Shown piece after piece: positions 1 through 11,393 of a stretch of 64,000 nucleotides of DNA. The number at the start of each line of letters is the position of its first letter. The stretch's first letter is position 1. Both the position numbers and the translations under genes were made by a program. Origin of the DNA: Hydrogenophaga taeniospiralis (GTDB lineage: Bacteria > Pseudomonadota > Gammaproteobacteria > Burkholderiales > Burkholderiaceae_C). The notes beneath the pieces are model-generated. The model was not told the origin of the DNA. It saw only the letters and a list, made by a program, of their open reading frames with translations, and ran no database searches. The DNA lies in contig NZ_JAHBAG010000001.1 in the NCBI RefSeq assembly GCF_020510445.1, positions 4,254,501 to 4,318,500 on the forward strand, written 5' to 3'.

Positions 1-580
1 CGGGGCGTTGCCAATGGCGGTACTGCTGATCCAGCACGGCTTCGATCATGGGCCAGGCCATCACGGGAAACCCGGGCACGAAATGCACCACACCACCGCC
101 AGGGCCGTCGCACGAGAAGCCCGGAATCCGGTTGTAGGGGTTGTGGATGATCCGCGCGCCCACCGGAAACACACCCATGTTGTAGCGATGCACGTTGTCG
201 GCACGCTCAGGGTCAAAAACCTGCCCTTGCTCGGCGGCGATGTCGCGCATGCGCTGCTCGATCAGGTCGCGCGCCTCGGGATGCAAATGCAGCGCCACGC
301 CCAGAGCGGCGGCAGCGCATTGGCGGGTGTGGTCATCGGGCGTGGCGCCAATGCCGCCGCAGGAAAACACCACGTCGGCGCTGGCGAACGCATCGCGCAG
401 TGTGGCTGTGATGCGCTCGCGGTCATCCCCCACACAACGGGCCCAGGCCAGCGACAGCCCGCGGGCGGCCAGCAGCTCAATGACTTTGGGCAGGTGTTTG
501 TCGGCCCGTTTGCCGGAGAGGATTTCGTCTCCGATGATGATGAGTCCGAAAGGAGGTGGCATGGTCGTTTTTGATGGCAT
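1..580 (-). CDS. Molybdopterin-binding (MoaB/CinA-like) domain protein, 3' end beyond window
   Basis: Reading from the ATG at 580, the protein begins MPSKTTMPPPFGLIIIGDEI and continues with ILSGKRADKH and later CGGIGATPDDHT. These are the signature loops of the MoCF/CinA-type molybdopterin-binding fold (GDEIL...GK and GGxGxTxDD). Proteins made of this domain alone are common in Proteobacteria and are usually annotated as competence/damage-inducible CinA-like or molybdopterin-binding proteins; the true substrate of the stand-alone form is not settled. The start follows the stop codon of the upstream EI24 gene directly (TGA at 581-583, ATG at 578-580), so the two are probably translated together. 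About 193 codons are visible and no stop is reached before base 1, so the C-terminus is missing. Confidence 0.75.
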   Translation of the reverse strand, partial: MPSKTTMPPPFGLIIIGDEILSGKRADKHLPKVIELLAARGLSLAWARCVGDDRERITATLRDAFASADVVFSCGGIGATPDDHTRQCAAAALGVALHLHPEARDLIEQRMRDIAAEQGQVFDPERADNVHRYNMGVFPVGARIIHNPYNRIPGFSCDGPGGGVVHFVPGFPVMAWPMIEAVLDQQYRHWQRP

Positions 581-1504
581 TCAGAGAGGTCCCATGGTGC
601 CAGGCGGCGGCAGGCCCTGGTCTTCCGCGGGCCCCGCGGCGGGCAGATTCAATGGCCTCGGCACGGCCGCGTCGGCGCTGCTCATCTGGGCCTCGGACGC
701 ATCGCGCGGCGAGGTTGCCCGCAAATGCTGCAGTGCGGCCAGCGCGAAATGCGCAAACCAGAGCGATGCAAACGCGAACACCAGGGTGTAGATCCAGATC
801 GCAACCGGCACCAGCAGCGGCGCCAATGCAATGACCATGGCCCCCGACGCCCATAACAGGCTGGGCGCCGCTCCCAGATAGCCGCTGAGCACCCCCATGA
901 GCAAAAAGCTGCCCCGATGCTCACGCAGGATGCGCTTGCGCTCATCGGCGCTGGCATGTTCGGCCAGCGCGTCAAAGGCAAAGACCCGGTAGGTGAGCCA
1001 GCCCCAGATCAGCGGGGGCAGGATCAACACCATGGGAGGGACCAACCACAGCGGTATGGACATCACCAGCACCAGCACCGCGAGCACGGTGGACCCGAGC
1101 GACCACAACACACTCGCCAGCAGCGAACCGCCGTGCTTGCGCTCCAGCGTGGCAAAGCGCCGCTGCCCCACCAGAGACACCATGGCCGGCGTCATGAGCA
1201 CAGCCACCAGCAGCAGGCACGACAACACGATGACCGGTGTGGCCAGCACCAGCACCAGCAACGGCGCAAACACCGTGCGCAGCGAGCCCATGCCCACGCG
1301 GTCGAGCCAGCTGAGCAAGGCCTGCATCAGCTCGTAGGCCTCCAGCCAGGCGGCCACGGACGCCACCGCCCCCTCCCAGAAAAAGTAGCCCAGCCCGAAC
1401 GACACCAGCACCATCAGGATCAGGGGCAGGAACGAGAGCGCGATCACGCGCGGATGCATGCAGTAGGCGACGGCGCGCCAAAACGAATCGAACAGCAACT
1501 TCAT
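581..1504 (-). CDS. EI24-domain integral membrane protein
   Basis: This 307-residue protein has about six hydrophobic segments. The first is at residues 20-45, others cover the region of residues 85-175, and a last pair lies near residues 205-250. The pattern, with a FWRAVAYCMHPRVI start and a cytosolic-looking charged stretch around DERKRILREHRG, matches the EI24/CysZ-like family of inner membrane proteins. CysZ members move sulfate; the role of the betaproteobacterial EI24 proteins is not established, so no transport function is assigned. The C-terminal 45 residues are polar and rich in alanine and proline. It sits directly upstream of the molybdopterin-binding-domain gene on the same strand without any gap. 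Confidence 0.8.
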   Translation of the reverse strand: MKLLFDSFWRAVAYCMHPRVIALSFLPLILMVLVSFGLGYFFWEGAVASVAAWLEAYELMQALLSWLDRVGMGSLRTVFAPLLVLVLATPVIVLSCLLLVAVLMTPAMVSLVGQRRFATLERKHGGSLLASVLWSLGSTVLAVLVLVMSIPLWLVPPMVLILPPLIWGWLTYRVFAFDALAEHASADERKRILREHRGSFLLMGVLSGYLGAAPSLLWASGAMVIALAPLLVPVAIWIYTLVFAFASLWFAHFALAALQHLRATSPRDASEAQMSSADAAVPRPLNLPAAGPAEDQGLPPPGTMGPL

Positions 1505-1922
1505 AGGGACAAGAATACAGGGACTCCATACGCCCCCAGCTCACAAGAATACCCGCCGGTGGATACGGCCCGCAGCGCGGTGGCCCCGACGTTTCAGGCT
1601 TGGGGGCGATGGGTACCCCATTTGCGGGATAGGCAGCACCCGCGCTTCTGGGCACAATTCTTGGTCCCAAGCACGAGCCACCATGCCACGCCCAAATAAG
1701 GCGGTCCGGCGGCCATGGCCGGGTTGCGACACCAAGCCCTGATTCTCCAGCGACTGGCTTTTACCACGCCCCAGGCGATCCCACGGGCGTGGTCAGCCTG
1801 CGAGGAGCTACCCAAACCCAAAGGAATTCACACAAACAGCGTTGCAGTCGCGCCTCTGGTCGGTTTCTTTATGAGCGATATCCATACACTTTGATACAGA
1901 CAATACGAACAACGAATTGCTT
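1505..1922. other. Intergenic region without a recognised gene
   Basis: These 418 bases separate divergently transcribed genes (EI24 on the minus strand, DUF2726 on the plus strand). Only short frames without family-like composition are present. The last 60 bases are clearly more AT-rich than the surroundings and probably hold the promoter of the plus-strand gene. No tRNA, terminator hairpin with T-run or repeat of the families described elsewhere was seen. Confidence 0.5.
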
Positions 1923-2654
1923 ATGAACTTCTGGTCCAACCCATGGCTGCTTGCAGCGCTGATCCCTGCACTTCTGGTGCTGGGCGCGCTGCTGCATCGA
2001 GCCTGGGAAGCCAGACGAACCCGACGCCAAAGGCGCATGCCCAAGCATTGGCCCTTGAGCACACGGGCCATCGCCAACAGCGAAGAGGCGCGCGTCTGGC
2101 ACTGGCTGGCGCGGGCTTTCTACGACCACCACATCATGATCAAGCTGCCGGTGACCCGCTTCACGCTGCCGCGAGACAGAGAACAGGGCATGCATTGGTA
2201 CCGATTGCTCGGGGGGGTGTACTGCACGTTCACGGTCTGCAAAGCAGACGGCCGCGTGGTGGGTTGCCTGGACGTGCCCGGGCGCCTGCCGTTGCCACGC
2301 AGCACCCGCCTGCTCAAGCACTCGCTGCTGACCCAGTGTGGCCTGCCCTACTGGGTGGTGCGGTCCAACGCTCTGCCGACGGTGGCGGAAATCCGGGCCG
2401 AATTCCTGGGTGAATCGCCCACCGTTCAATCCATGCGAGAGCGTGAACAGGAAGAGCGGGCCATCATTGCCGCGCAGACCAACCTGCGCTCGGCCATCTC
2501 GCGCCAGCGCAGCAACCGGCAAAGCGACTTCAGCCCGCTGTCCACCTGGCCCAACAGCACGACCGGTCAGGCGCCCAACAGCGTCCTGGGTTCCCAGTGG
2601 CAGGAAAACTCGTTCCTGGTCCCCCTGGACAGCCGCAAGGGCGATCTGCTCTGA
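1923..2654 (+). CDS. DUF2726-domain membrane-anchored protein
   Basis: The 243-residue product starts with one membrane segment (residues 4-22, NFWSNPWLLAALIPALLVLG) followed by a very basic stretch. A globular part of about 130 residues resembles DUF2726, a domain with a restriction-endonuclease-like character found in many betaproteobacterial proteins of unknown role. A longer frame begins at a TTG at 1917, but the ATG at 1923 gives the cleaner N-terminus and is preferred. The C-terminal 60 residues are low in hydrophobicity and probably flexible. It converges with rsuA, with six bases between the two stop codons. The family assignment is from overall appearance, not from a single motif. 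Confidence 0.6.
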   Translation: MNFWSNPWLLAALIPALLVLGALLHRAWEARRTRRQRRMPKHWPLSTRAIANSEEARVWHWLARAFYDHHIMIKLPVTRFTLPRDREQGMHWYRLLGGVYCTFTVCKADGRVVGCLDVPGRLPLPRSTRLLKHSLLTQCGLPYWVVRSNALPTVAEIRAEFLGESPTVQSMREREQEERAIIAAQTNLRSAISRQRSNRQSDFSPLSTWPNSTTGQAPNSVLGSQWQENSFLVPLDSRKGDLL

Positions 2655-2660
2655 ACCAGC

Positions 2661-3413
2661 TCAGGTGCCAGCGGGAGCGCCGACCTTCTGCGTGAGGGCC
2701 GACACCTCCCCGCTCGTGAGCCAGCGCCACTGGCCAGGCAACAGATCGGCGGGCAGCACCAGTTGTCCCATGGAAGACCGGTGCAACCCTTCCACCCGGT
2801 TGCTCACCGCAGCCACCATGCGCTTGACCTGGTGGTACTTGCCGTCGGTCAACGTCAAACGCAGGTGGTGATCGGTCACGGCCTGACAGGCCGCGGCCCG
2901 CACCGGCCTGGGATCGTCATCGAGCACCACGCCTTCGAGCAAGCGGGCCACCTGGCGATCATCCAGCGGGTGCTTGACCTGCACCTCGTACACCTTCGGC
3001 ACATGGTGCCGGGGCGAGGTCATGCGGTGGATGAACTTGCCGTCGTCGGACAACAGCAGCAAGCCGGTGGTGTCCTGGTCCAGCCGCCCCACCGCCTGCA
3101 CCCCTGCCGCCGCGCCGCCTCCCCGGCTGCGCAACGGCCCCGGCAACAGGGTGTAGACGCTCGGGTAGGTGCTGGGCTTTTGTGAGCACTCATAGCCTGC
3201 CGGTTTGTGCAGCATGAGGTAGGCCAGCGCATGGTAGTTCCAGCGCTCCCCCTGCACCCAGAACTCCAGACCGTGCTCCTCCAACTCGCGGGTCGGGTCC
3301 GTGCAAACGGCTCGCTCGGCCCCGACCTGAACCAGCCCCTGCTGTACCAGCCCACAACAAACACGGCGTGTGCCAAAGCCCTGGGAAAAAAGAATGTCCT
3401 GTAACTGCATCAT
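2661..3413 (-). CDS. rsuA: 16S rRNA pseudouridine synthase, RsuA family
   Basis: This enzyme converts a uridine in 16S rRNA (U516 in E. coli) to pseudouridine during small-subunit assembly. The catalytic motif GRLDQDTTGLLLL is at residues 109-121, with the essential aspartate at D112. The N-terminal 50 residues have the S4-like RNA-binding pattern (LFSQGFGTRRVCCGLVQQG), and later GKYHQVKRM is the conserved RsuA/RluB C-terminal motif. The length of 250 residues is close to E. coli RsuA (231). Two ATG codons in a row open the frame. RluB and RluE share the same fold; the short length without a C-terminal tail favours RsuA. Confidence 0.85.
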   Translation of the reverse strand: MMQLQDILFSQGFGTRRVCCGLVQQGLVQVGAERAVCTDPTRELEEHGLEFWVQGERWNYHALAYLMLHKPAGYECSQKPSTYPSVYTLLPGPLRSRGGGAAAGVQAVGRLDQDTTGLLLLSDDGKFIHRMTSPRHHVPKVYEVQVKHPLDDRQVARLLEGVVLDDDPRPVRAAACQAVTDHHLRLTLTDGKYHQVKRMVAAVSNRVEGLHRSSMGQLVLPADLLPGQWRWLTSGEVSALTQKVGAPAGT

Positions 3414-3497
3414 GGTGAGTGGATTGTCACCGCTGCCAGGCGGCGCCCCAACGCATCGGCCAGAATAGGAGCGAAAACTGCATCAGGTGCTCGATCG

Positions 3498-4100
3498 GTG
3501 AAACATACATTCAAGAAGTGGCTCCCCAAGCCGGAGACCGTGCGCCAGAACCGGTGGCTGCGATGGCTGGGACCCGTTCTGCACCACCCCCGACTCTGGC
3601 ATTTCAGCCGCAAAGGCATCGCCCTCGGGCTGGCGCTGGGCATCTTCTTTGGGCTGCTGATCCCCGTGGCCCAAATCCCGGTATCGGCCACCGTGGCGGT
3701 TCTTTTGCGGGCCAACCTCCCCATGGCGGTGGCCAGCACCCTGGTGACGAACCCGGTGACCTTTGGGCCGGTGTACTACGGCGCCTACCGACTCGGCAAA
3801 AGGATTCTGGGAGAGCCCGCGCTCACGGAAGCGCAGGCCATGGATCTGCTGGAAGGAACCCAAGCAACGCCCGCACCGGAGCAGGGCTGGACCGATCAAT
3901 TGGTGCACTGGGCCCGCAAGCTGAAGACCGTGGGCAAGCCATTGGTGGTGGGTCTGTCCATCATCGCCACCGCCAGTGGCCTGGCCGTCTATTTCCTGAC
4001 GAGCGCGCTGTGGATACTCAAAACCCGCTGGACGCGCCGCGGACGGTTGCGCGAGCGCGCACACCGCGATGCGGTCGGTGGAAAGTCTTTGGGGGATTGA
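3498..4100 (+). CDS. DUF2062-domain inner membrane protein
   Basis: The 200-residue protein fits the DUF2062 family: a basic start, then two hydrophobic segments (about residues 40-63 and 66-92) with the characteristic PVAQIPVSATVAVLLRANLP and TLVTNPVTFGPVYY stretches, an amphipathic region, and a third membrane segment near residues 150-175. The function is unknown; family members are small inner membrane proteins. It is divergent from rsuA, with an 84-base shared upstream region, and it converges with ssrA, whose terminator lies within ten bases of its stop codon. Confidence 0.75.
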   Translation: MKHTFKKWLPKPETVRQNRWLRWLGPVLHHPRLWHFSRKGIALGLALGIFFGLLIPVAQIPVSATVAVLLRANLPMAVASTLVTNPVTFGPVYYGAYRLGKRILGEPALTEAQAMDLLEGTQATPAPEQGWTDQLVHWARKLKTVGKPLVVGLSIIATASGLAVYFLTSALWILKTRWTRRGRLRERAHRDAVGGKSLGD

Positions 4101-4104
4101 AAGC

Positions 4105-4130
4105 AAAACCCGGGGCATCGGAGCCCCGGG
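4105..4130 (-). terminator. Rho-independent terminator of ssrA
   Basis: An eight-base-pair perfect stem (CCCGGGGC at 4109-4116, GCCCCGGG at 4123-4130) with a six-base loop lies 10 bases beyond the tmRNA 3' end. On the minus strand it is followed by four T. The tail is on the minus strand only, so it serves ssrA rather than the convergent DUF2062 gene. Confidence 0.7.
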
Positions 4131-4140
4131 GCTGAGTGTG

Positions 4141-4529
4141 TGGTGGAGCTGGGGGGATTTGAACCCCCGTCCGCAAGCCTTCTTCGCGCAGTTCTACATG
4201 TGTAGCCGTCTGATTTGAGTCTCGCTTCCTGAATCGCGCAGCGGCACGCTACACAGGACGCCAGCAACCTTGAATCTTGTTGTGCGCCAAGTTACCCGAC
4301 GCCCAACCAGCCTATTGAATTATCTTTGCAGCCTGGACTCTCGCGGCTTGCGCCGTTTGAACCCTTGCCCAGCCCATAGGCCTGCTGTTGCAAAGCTCAC
4401 CGGCAATTAAGCGGCGAGTGCGAAACGTTCGTCGTTTGCAGTTAGTTTTTTTCTGCGGTTTTACGAGGTGACAGAACCTCGACATGCCCTGCTGCGTGTC
4501 CGAACCCACGTCGAAACCAGTGCAGCCCC
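4141..4529 (-). ncRNA. ssrA: Transfer-messenger RNA (tmRNA), one-piece type
   Basis: tmRNA rescues stalled ribosomes by adding a degradation tag. The 3' part has a tRNA T-arm and acceptor end finishing in GCTCCACCA at 4141; the 5' end GGGGCTGCACTGGTTTCGAC begins at 4529. The two termini pair over seven base pairs with one G-U. The tag reading frame at 4439-4407 (minus strand) encodes ANDERFALAA followed by TAA, a tag of typical betaproteobacterial form. The molecule is about 389 nt and continuous, so it is not one of the split tmRNAs. The gene starts 13 bases after the gph stop codon on the same strand; a possible -10 element (TTAAAC) overlaps the end of gph. Confidence 0.97.
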
Positions 4530-4542
4530 TGAGCAACCAAGT

Positions 4543-5220
4543 TTAAGGCAGTTCCAGCAATTGCAAGACCTGAAGGGGTGAAAAAACCTCGGCGTCGGCA
4601 CCCCAGGCCGATGCGTCGGCCCCCAGTCCGAGGTAACCGTAGTGTGCGGCCACGGTGGGCATGCCTGCAGCCTGCCCGGCCTGGATGTCGCGCTGATCGT
4701 CCCCCACGTAAAGGCACTGCGCCGGCAACACCCCCAGGCGCCGAGCCGCCTCCAGCAAGGGCTCGGGATGGGGTTTGGCATGGGGCGTCGTGTCACCGCT
4801 GACGATGGTGCCTGCGGTGTCAAAAAGCCGCATGGCCTGGGTCAACGGCGTGGTGAAACGCTGCGATTTGTTGGTCACCACTCCCCAAAGCAGTCCTCCC
4901 TGCACCAGCGCCGCCAACAGGCGATCCACCTCCATGAAAGGCTGGGTGCGCTGCGTCAGGCAGGCTTCGTAGTGGGCAAAGAACTCCTGTTTGAGCGGCT
5001 CATACCCAGCATGATCCGGGTCGATGTCAAAAGCCACACGCAACATGCCCCGAGCCCCAGCGCCAGCCAAGGGCCGGTAGCGCTCCAGTGGCAGCGGGGC
5101 CAGGCCGCGCTGTGTGCGCATGGCGTCGGCCGCCGCGCCCAGATCGGGCGCGCTGTCGATCAGAGTGCCATCCAGGTCGAACAGCACGGCCCGAATACCG
5201 CGGAACACGCGATCGGTCAT
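4543..5220 (-). CDS. gph: Phosphoglycolate phosphatase (HAD family)
   Basis: The enzyme hydrolyses 2-phosphoglycolate arising from DNA repair and other reactions. HAD motif I is FDLDGT at residues 14-19 with nucleophile D15. The motif III/IV region reads [17 protein letters not shown], and the conserved lysine lies in AKPHPEPLL. The length of 225 residues matches Gph. The frame is open further upstream, but the ATG at 5220 is chosen because it overlaps the ubiG stop codon in an ATGA arrangement, as in many betaproteobacteria where ubiG and gph are paired. It belongs to a minus-strand unit with ubiG and perhaps the two hypothetical genes upstream. Confidence 0.92.
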   Translation of the reverse strand: MTDRVFRGIRAVLFDLDGTLIDSAPDLGAAADAMRTQRGLAPLPLERYRPLAGAGARGMLRVAFDIDPDHAGYEPLKQEFFAHYEACLTQRTQPFMEVDRLLAALVQGGLLWGVVTNKSQRFTTPLTQAMRLFDTAGTIVSGDTTPHAKPHPEPLLEAARRLGVLPAQCLYVGDDQRDIQAGQAAGMPTVAAHYGYLGLGADASAWGADAEVFSPLQVLQLLELP

Positions 5221-5939
5221 GGCTTTCGTGTCGCGATCAGGTAGTTCACGCTGGTGTCCTGACTCAGCCAGTAGCGCTGGGTGAGCGGGTTGAATTCCAT
5301 GCCACGCGTCTGCGTCAGCTCCAGCCCGGCAGCACGGCAATGGCTCGCCAACTCGCTGGGTCGAATCATCTTGGCGTACTCGTGCGTGCCCTTGGGCAGC
5401 ATCTGCAGCAGGTATTCGGCGCCCACGATGGCAAACAGGAACGACTTCGGGTTGCGGTTGATGGTGGAGAAAAACACCCATCCACCGGGTTTCACCAGCG
5501 CCGAGCAGGCTCGAACCACGGAAGCCGGGTCCGGCACGTGCTCCAGCATTTCCATGCAGGTCACCACATCAAAGGCACCGGGCTGCTCCTGCGCCAGCGC
5601 CTCAGCGCTGATTTCCCGGTAGCTCACGTGCTGCGTCCCCGCCTCCAACGCATGGAGCTGGGCCACCTTGAGCGCCTTGACGGCCAGATCGATGCCCGTG
5701 ACCTCTGCGCCCTTGCGTGCCATTGAATCCGACAGGATGCCGCCCCCACACCCCACATCGAGCACGTTTTTGCCACTCAGGCTGGCCAGACCGTCGATCC
5801 AGCCCAGACGCAAGGGATTGATCTGGTGCAAGGGCCTGAATTCGCTCTCGGGATCCCACCAACGATGGGCAAGGTCAGAGAATTTGGCCAGTTCGGCGGG
5901 ATCGGCATTGACAGTTGGATTCATGCGGTCAATTTTCAC
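5217..5939 (-). CDS. ubiG: Ubiquinone biosynthesis O-methyltransferase UbiG
   Basis: UbiG carries out both O-methylation steps of ubiquinone synthesis with S-adenosylmethionine. The SAM-binding motif I is [12 protein letters not shown] at about residues 60-71; [20 protein letters not shown] near the N-terminus and [20 protein letters not shown] toward the end are typical of UbiG. The length of 240 residues equals E. coli UbiG. The stop overlaps the start of gph by four bases (ATGA), so translation is probably coupled. The next gene upstream ends only six bases before its start. Confidence 0.95.
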   Translation of the reverse strand: MKIDRMNPTVNADPAELAKFSDLAHRWWDPESEFRPLHQINPLRLGWIDGLASLSGKNVLDVGCGGGILSDSMARKGAEVTGIDLAVKALKVAQLHALEAGTQHVSYREISAEALAQEQPGAFDVVTCMEMLEHVPDPASVVRACSALVKPGGWVFFSTINRNPKSFLFAIVGAEYLLQMLPKGTHEYAKMIRPSELASHCRAAGLELTQTRGMEFNPLTQRYWLSQDTSVNYLIATRKP

Positions 5940-5945
5940 ACGGCT

Positions 5946-7193
5946 TCAGGGTACCAGACCGTGCTGATCGGCAAAACGCCGCCGCTCCGCCACGACCTCC
6001 CGCCGAGTGATGCAGGCCTTGGGCGCAGTCGCGTTTCGGGCCTTCCAATGGTTCCGGTACGCAGGGTTCTGGTAGGGATCTGCCACGACGTAACCGGAGC
6101 GTCCCACACACGGTCCATCGGGCGGACAGTCTTTCCAGGTCGCCCCAAAGACGATGCGCCCATCGCGGGTCAGCCCGGGGAAGGCGCTGGCCAGCACCAA
6201 TGTCCGCCAATCTTCCACTTGGAAAGCTCCGGCCTCGGGAGGCAGACGCCGATCGAGAAAGTACACACTGGAATTGGAGGTGTAGACCAACATCGCAGGG
6301 GCATGGGTCGCAAATCCAAACACGGCCTTTCCAGGGGTGGCGCGCAGGTCCCATTTCAGATCGCAGGGATGCTGTTCGTCCAGCGCCCCCGCAGCCAAAC
6401 CATAAACGCGCATGCTCGGCCGGCCCTGTCGCGGATTGATCGGTATGGCGGAAAACTCCAGGCCATCCACCGAGATCATGGGCAATGTGTACACATTGCC
6501 ATCGACGCTCTGCCTTTGAGCACAGATGAACTGCGCACCGGTATCGTGCACGATATCAACCTGCCCACCGCGGTCTCGCAACCCCAGGGTCCGGACCTGC
6601 AGCGGGCCCGTCCCCTGCCCCGAACGGTCCCCCTGCGGCCAACTCATGGACCGGATCCAGATCAACGACGGATCTGTACTCTTCTCCGCGGGAAGCTCCG
6701 AGGCTGCGGCATAGAACCCCCGCATCCCCCCCGAAAACAAGGGTTGCGCCTTTTGCTGCCGGCGCAGGACATCCGACAACCGGTAGTGGCTCCCGTTCAC
6801 GTCCACCAGGAAGCGCCAGCTCCCCTGCACCGGAAACGCCTCATTGCTCAAGGGCGTGCGGTAGGCTTGCAACCCCCCCTGTGGTTCGGCCGGCAACTCG
6901 ATCAGGGACACCTGTCCGAACAAGCTGCCTGAAAAAGACCTCAACACGAAACGTCCGTCCGGGCTGATGCGCTCGTAGGTCCCCAGGGCTGCGATGCCAT
7001 TGCTGTCCTTCCCGACCACGTCCGGATCGAGCGCGAGATAGCTGACAGGATCAATGCACGCATCCTGACCAGGGGTGTCGGCTTGCCCGGTGGCGGTTCC
7101 CAGGCACAACGCACCGGCCAGTGCCATCAAGCGCCCCGCCCGGCACCTGGACAGGCAACGCAGCCGATCAGAGGCAGCTTCCTTGAGCGTCAC
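5946..7193 (-). CDS. Unrecognised exported protein
   Basis: I do not recognise this 415-residue protein. The preferred start is a GTG at 7193, which gives an arginine-rich n-region and a hydrophobic core (LMALAGALCLGTATGQA) resembling a signal peptide; an internal ATG at 7127 would leave almost no n-region. The mature part has short blocks such as YERISPDGRFVLRSFSG and GRIVFGATWKDCPP, reminiscent of repeat-containing beta-propeller proteins, but no propeller family was identified. Several cysteines in the mature part could form disulfides. The frame ends six bases before ubiG and starts about 30 bases after the lipoprotein gene, so the two hypothetical genes and ubiG may be co-transcribed. 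Confidence 0.55.
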   Translation of the reverse strand: MTLKEAASDRLRCLSRCRAGRLMALAGALCLGTATGQADTPGQDACIDPVSYLALDPDVVGKDSNGIAALGTYERISPDGRFVLRSFSGSLFGQVSLIELPAEPQGGLQAYRTPLSNEAFPVQGSWRFLVDVNGSHYRLSDVLRRQQKAQPLFSGGMRGFYAAASELPAEKSTDPSLIWIRSMSWPQGDRSGQGTGPLQVRTLGLRDRGGQVDIVHDTGAQFICAQRQSVDGNVYTLPMISVDGLEFSAIPINPRQGRPSMRVYGLAAGALDEQHPCDLKWDLRATPGKAVFGFATHAPAMLVYTSNSSVYFLDRRLPPEAGAFQVEDWRTLVLASAFPGLTRDGRIVFGATWKDCPPDGPCVGRSGYVVADPYQNPAYRNHWKARNATAPKACITRREVVAERRRFADQHGLVP

Positions 7194-7222
7194 TTGGGGA
7201 CCCCCAGGGTGGGCCAATACCC

Positions 7223-7759
7223 TCACCTGGCACCTTTCGGCTCTGCATGCAGCAAGGCTTGGCGCCGGAGCTCGAGGGAATCCCGCCAAGCGGTATCGGG
7301 CATGACGCCCAGGATGGGCCACGCATGCACACTGGAGCCAAGAAATACCAGGCTGAAAGGCAGGTGATCCACTCGATTCCAGACCGAATGGCACAAAACC
7401 GGCTGGTCATGGAGCCGTTGGCGGTCGACGCTGTCGAGCCCGGACGCAGCCAAGGCGTCATCCCACTCGGACGCGGTCACCCGTGGGTCTTTCCACGCAA
7501 GCACTTGGAAGTGGGCCTCTTCTGCCGCGGCCTTCATGCGAGGCCATTCGAGAAGGCTGTACGCCATGCGAGGCGACAACAGCATCACCACGGTGGCCCT
7601 CGTTTGCGCCTCGACAGAGCCCATCAGCAGACAGTGACGTTCAAGCCCGGTCGCTTCACGCACCGGATACCGGTCATACAGACCTTCAGCAGGTCTTTCC
7701 GAAGGTGCGCCACAGGCAACCAGCGACAGACACCACAGGAAAAACAAAAACCGATTCAT
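7223..7759 (-). CDS. Unrecognised small lipoprotein
   Basis: The ATG at 7759 gives MNRFLFFLWCLSLVACG, a lipoprotein signal peptide with lipobox LVAC and the lipidated cysteine at residue 16. The frame is open to 7786, but that extension crosses the terminator of the neighbouring OmpA gene and is not credible. The mature part of about 160 residues has an alpha/beta look (TRATVVMLLSPRMAYSLLEW, FSLVFLGSSVHAWPIL) with no family that I recognise. It is followed at a short distance by the exported protein 5946-7193, and a joint envelope function is plausible but unproven. Confidence 0.55.
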   Translation of the reverse strand: MNRFLFFLWCLSLVACGAPSERPAEGLYDRYPVREATGLERHCLLMGSVEAQTRATVVMLLSPRMAYSLLEWPRMKAAAEEAHFQVLAWKDPRVTASEWDDALAASGLDSVDRQRLHDQPVLCHSVWNRVDHLPFSLVFLGSSVHAWPILGVMPDTAWRDSLELRRQALLHAEPKGAR

Positions 7760-7773
7760 GGATCGACGACCAG

Positions 7774-7805
7774 AAAAAAGCCCCATGTGCTTTCACACAT
7801 GGGGC
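7774..7805 (-). terminator. Rho-independent terminator of the OmpA-domain gene
   Basis: A perfect ten-base-pair stem (GCCCCATGTG at 7780-7789, CACATGGGGC at 7796-7805) with a six-base loop is followed on the minus strand by six T (7779-7774). It begins 28 bases after the stop of the OmpA-domain gene. Confidence 0.9.
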
Positions 7806-7833
7806 CTTGCGTCAGAAACGCAGCAAAGGAGAC

Positions 7834-8487
7834 TTATTTGCCAGCGCGCGTACCGACAACTTCCACTTCCACGCGACGGTTCTTGGCGCGACCTTCGCGG
7901 GTGCCGTTATCGGCCACCGGCTGGGACTCGCCCTTGCCTTCGGTGTAGATGCGATTGCTTTCGATGCCTTTGCTCACCAAGTAAGCTTTGACAGCCTCGG
8001 CGCGGCGATTGGACAGCGACTGGTTGTATTTGTCAGAGCCAACGGAGTCGGTATGACCCACGGCAATCACCACTTCCAGATTGATGCCGGAAACCTTGCC
8101 AGCCAAATCATCCAGCTTGGCTTTGCCTTCGGGCTTGAGCACAGCCTTGTCGAAGTCAAAGAATGCGTCTGCAGCGTAGGTCACCTTGGTGGCCACCGGA
8201 GCGGGAGCAGGTGCAGCTGGGGCCGGAGCGGGAGCAGGCGCGGCCACTGGAGCGGGTGCGGGTGCCGGGGCCGGCACAATGGCGCCATCACAATCCTTGG
8301 CCGCCGTGGCAGGCGTCCAGCTGGAATTGCGCCAGCACAGGGTGCCGTCGCCGTTCTTCCATTGAAGATTGCCATGGCCACTGCGCCAGTTGTCATTGGT
8401 TTCGGTGCCACTGGAGGGCGCAGCGAAAGCACTAGTTGCCAGAGCAGCGGATGCAATCAACATTGCCACTTTGTTCAGTTTATTCAT
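7834..8487 (-). CDS. ompA: OmpA-family outer membrane protein
   Basis: The 217-residue product has a signal peptide (residues 1-22, ending AFA), a short cysteine-containing N-terminal region (residues 23-70) and a linker made almost only of proline and alanine (about residues 72-98). The C-terminal OmpA domain binds peptidoglycan, with FDFDKAVLKPEGKAKLDDLA and the signature HTDSVGSDKYNQSLSNRRAEAV. The N-terminal part is far too short for an eight-stranded barrel, so it is a linker-type OmpA/Pal-like protein rather than classical OmpA. The leader contains an AGAGGAAA-like ribosome binding site and a small hairpin (8507-8520). A strong terminator follows. This gene sits upstream of gyrA in many Burkholderiales. 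Confidence 0.85.
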   Translation of the reverse strand: MNKLNKVAMLIASAALATSAFAAPSSGTETNDNWRSGHGNLQWKNGDGTLCWRNSSWTPATAAKDCDGAIVPAPAPAPAPVAAPAPAPAPAAPAPAPVATKVTYAADAFFDFDKAVLKPEGKAKLDDLAGKVSGINLEVVIAVGHTDSVGSDKYNQSLSNRRAEAVKAYLVSKGIESNRIYTEGKGESQPVADNGTREGRAKNRRVEVEVVGTRAGK

Positions 8488-8750
8488 GGTTTTTCCTCTT
8501 GGTATTGCCCCAAATGGGGCTGCTATCGACAGTGACGCTTGAAGTGACCACCACTCAAAACGTTGAATTTATTGTGCCACAAGCAAACTATAGCCATCTG
8601 TGCGCTGCCATACCGTGTTGTAACCACATTCTGCTTCTCCAAGTCATTCGTTGTTGAGGCACAACAGACCTACCGATCAGGGCCTGTGCCACGCCACCAC
8701 TAAAATGAGCGGTTGCCTTTTGGCTCACATCCGTACACCAGCACCCGTTC

Positions 8751-11389
<2,639 letters not shown>

Positions 11390-11393
<4 letters not shown>

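Noticed and set aside
4141..4529. tRNA gene or two-piece tmRNA
   Set aside because: The tRNA-like 3' end belongs to a continuous tmRNA with a tag frame and pairing termini. There is no intervening segment typical of split tmRNA.
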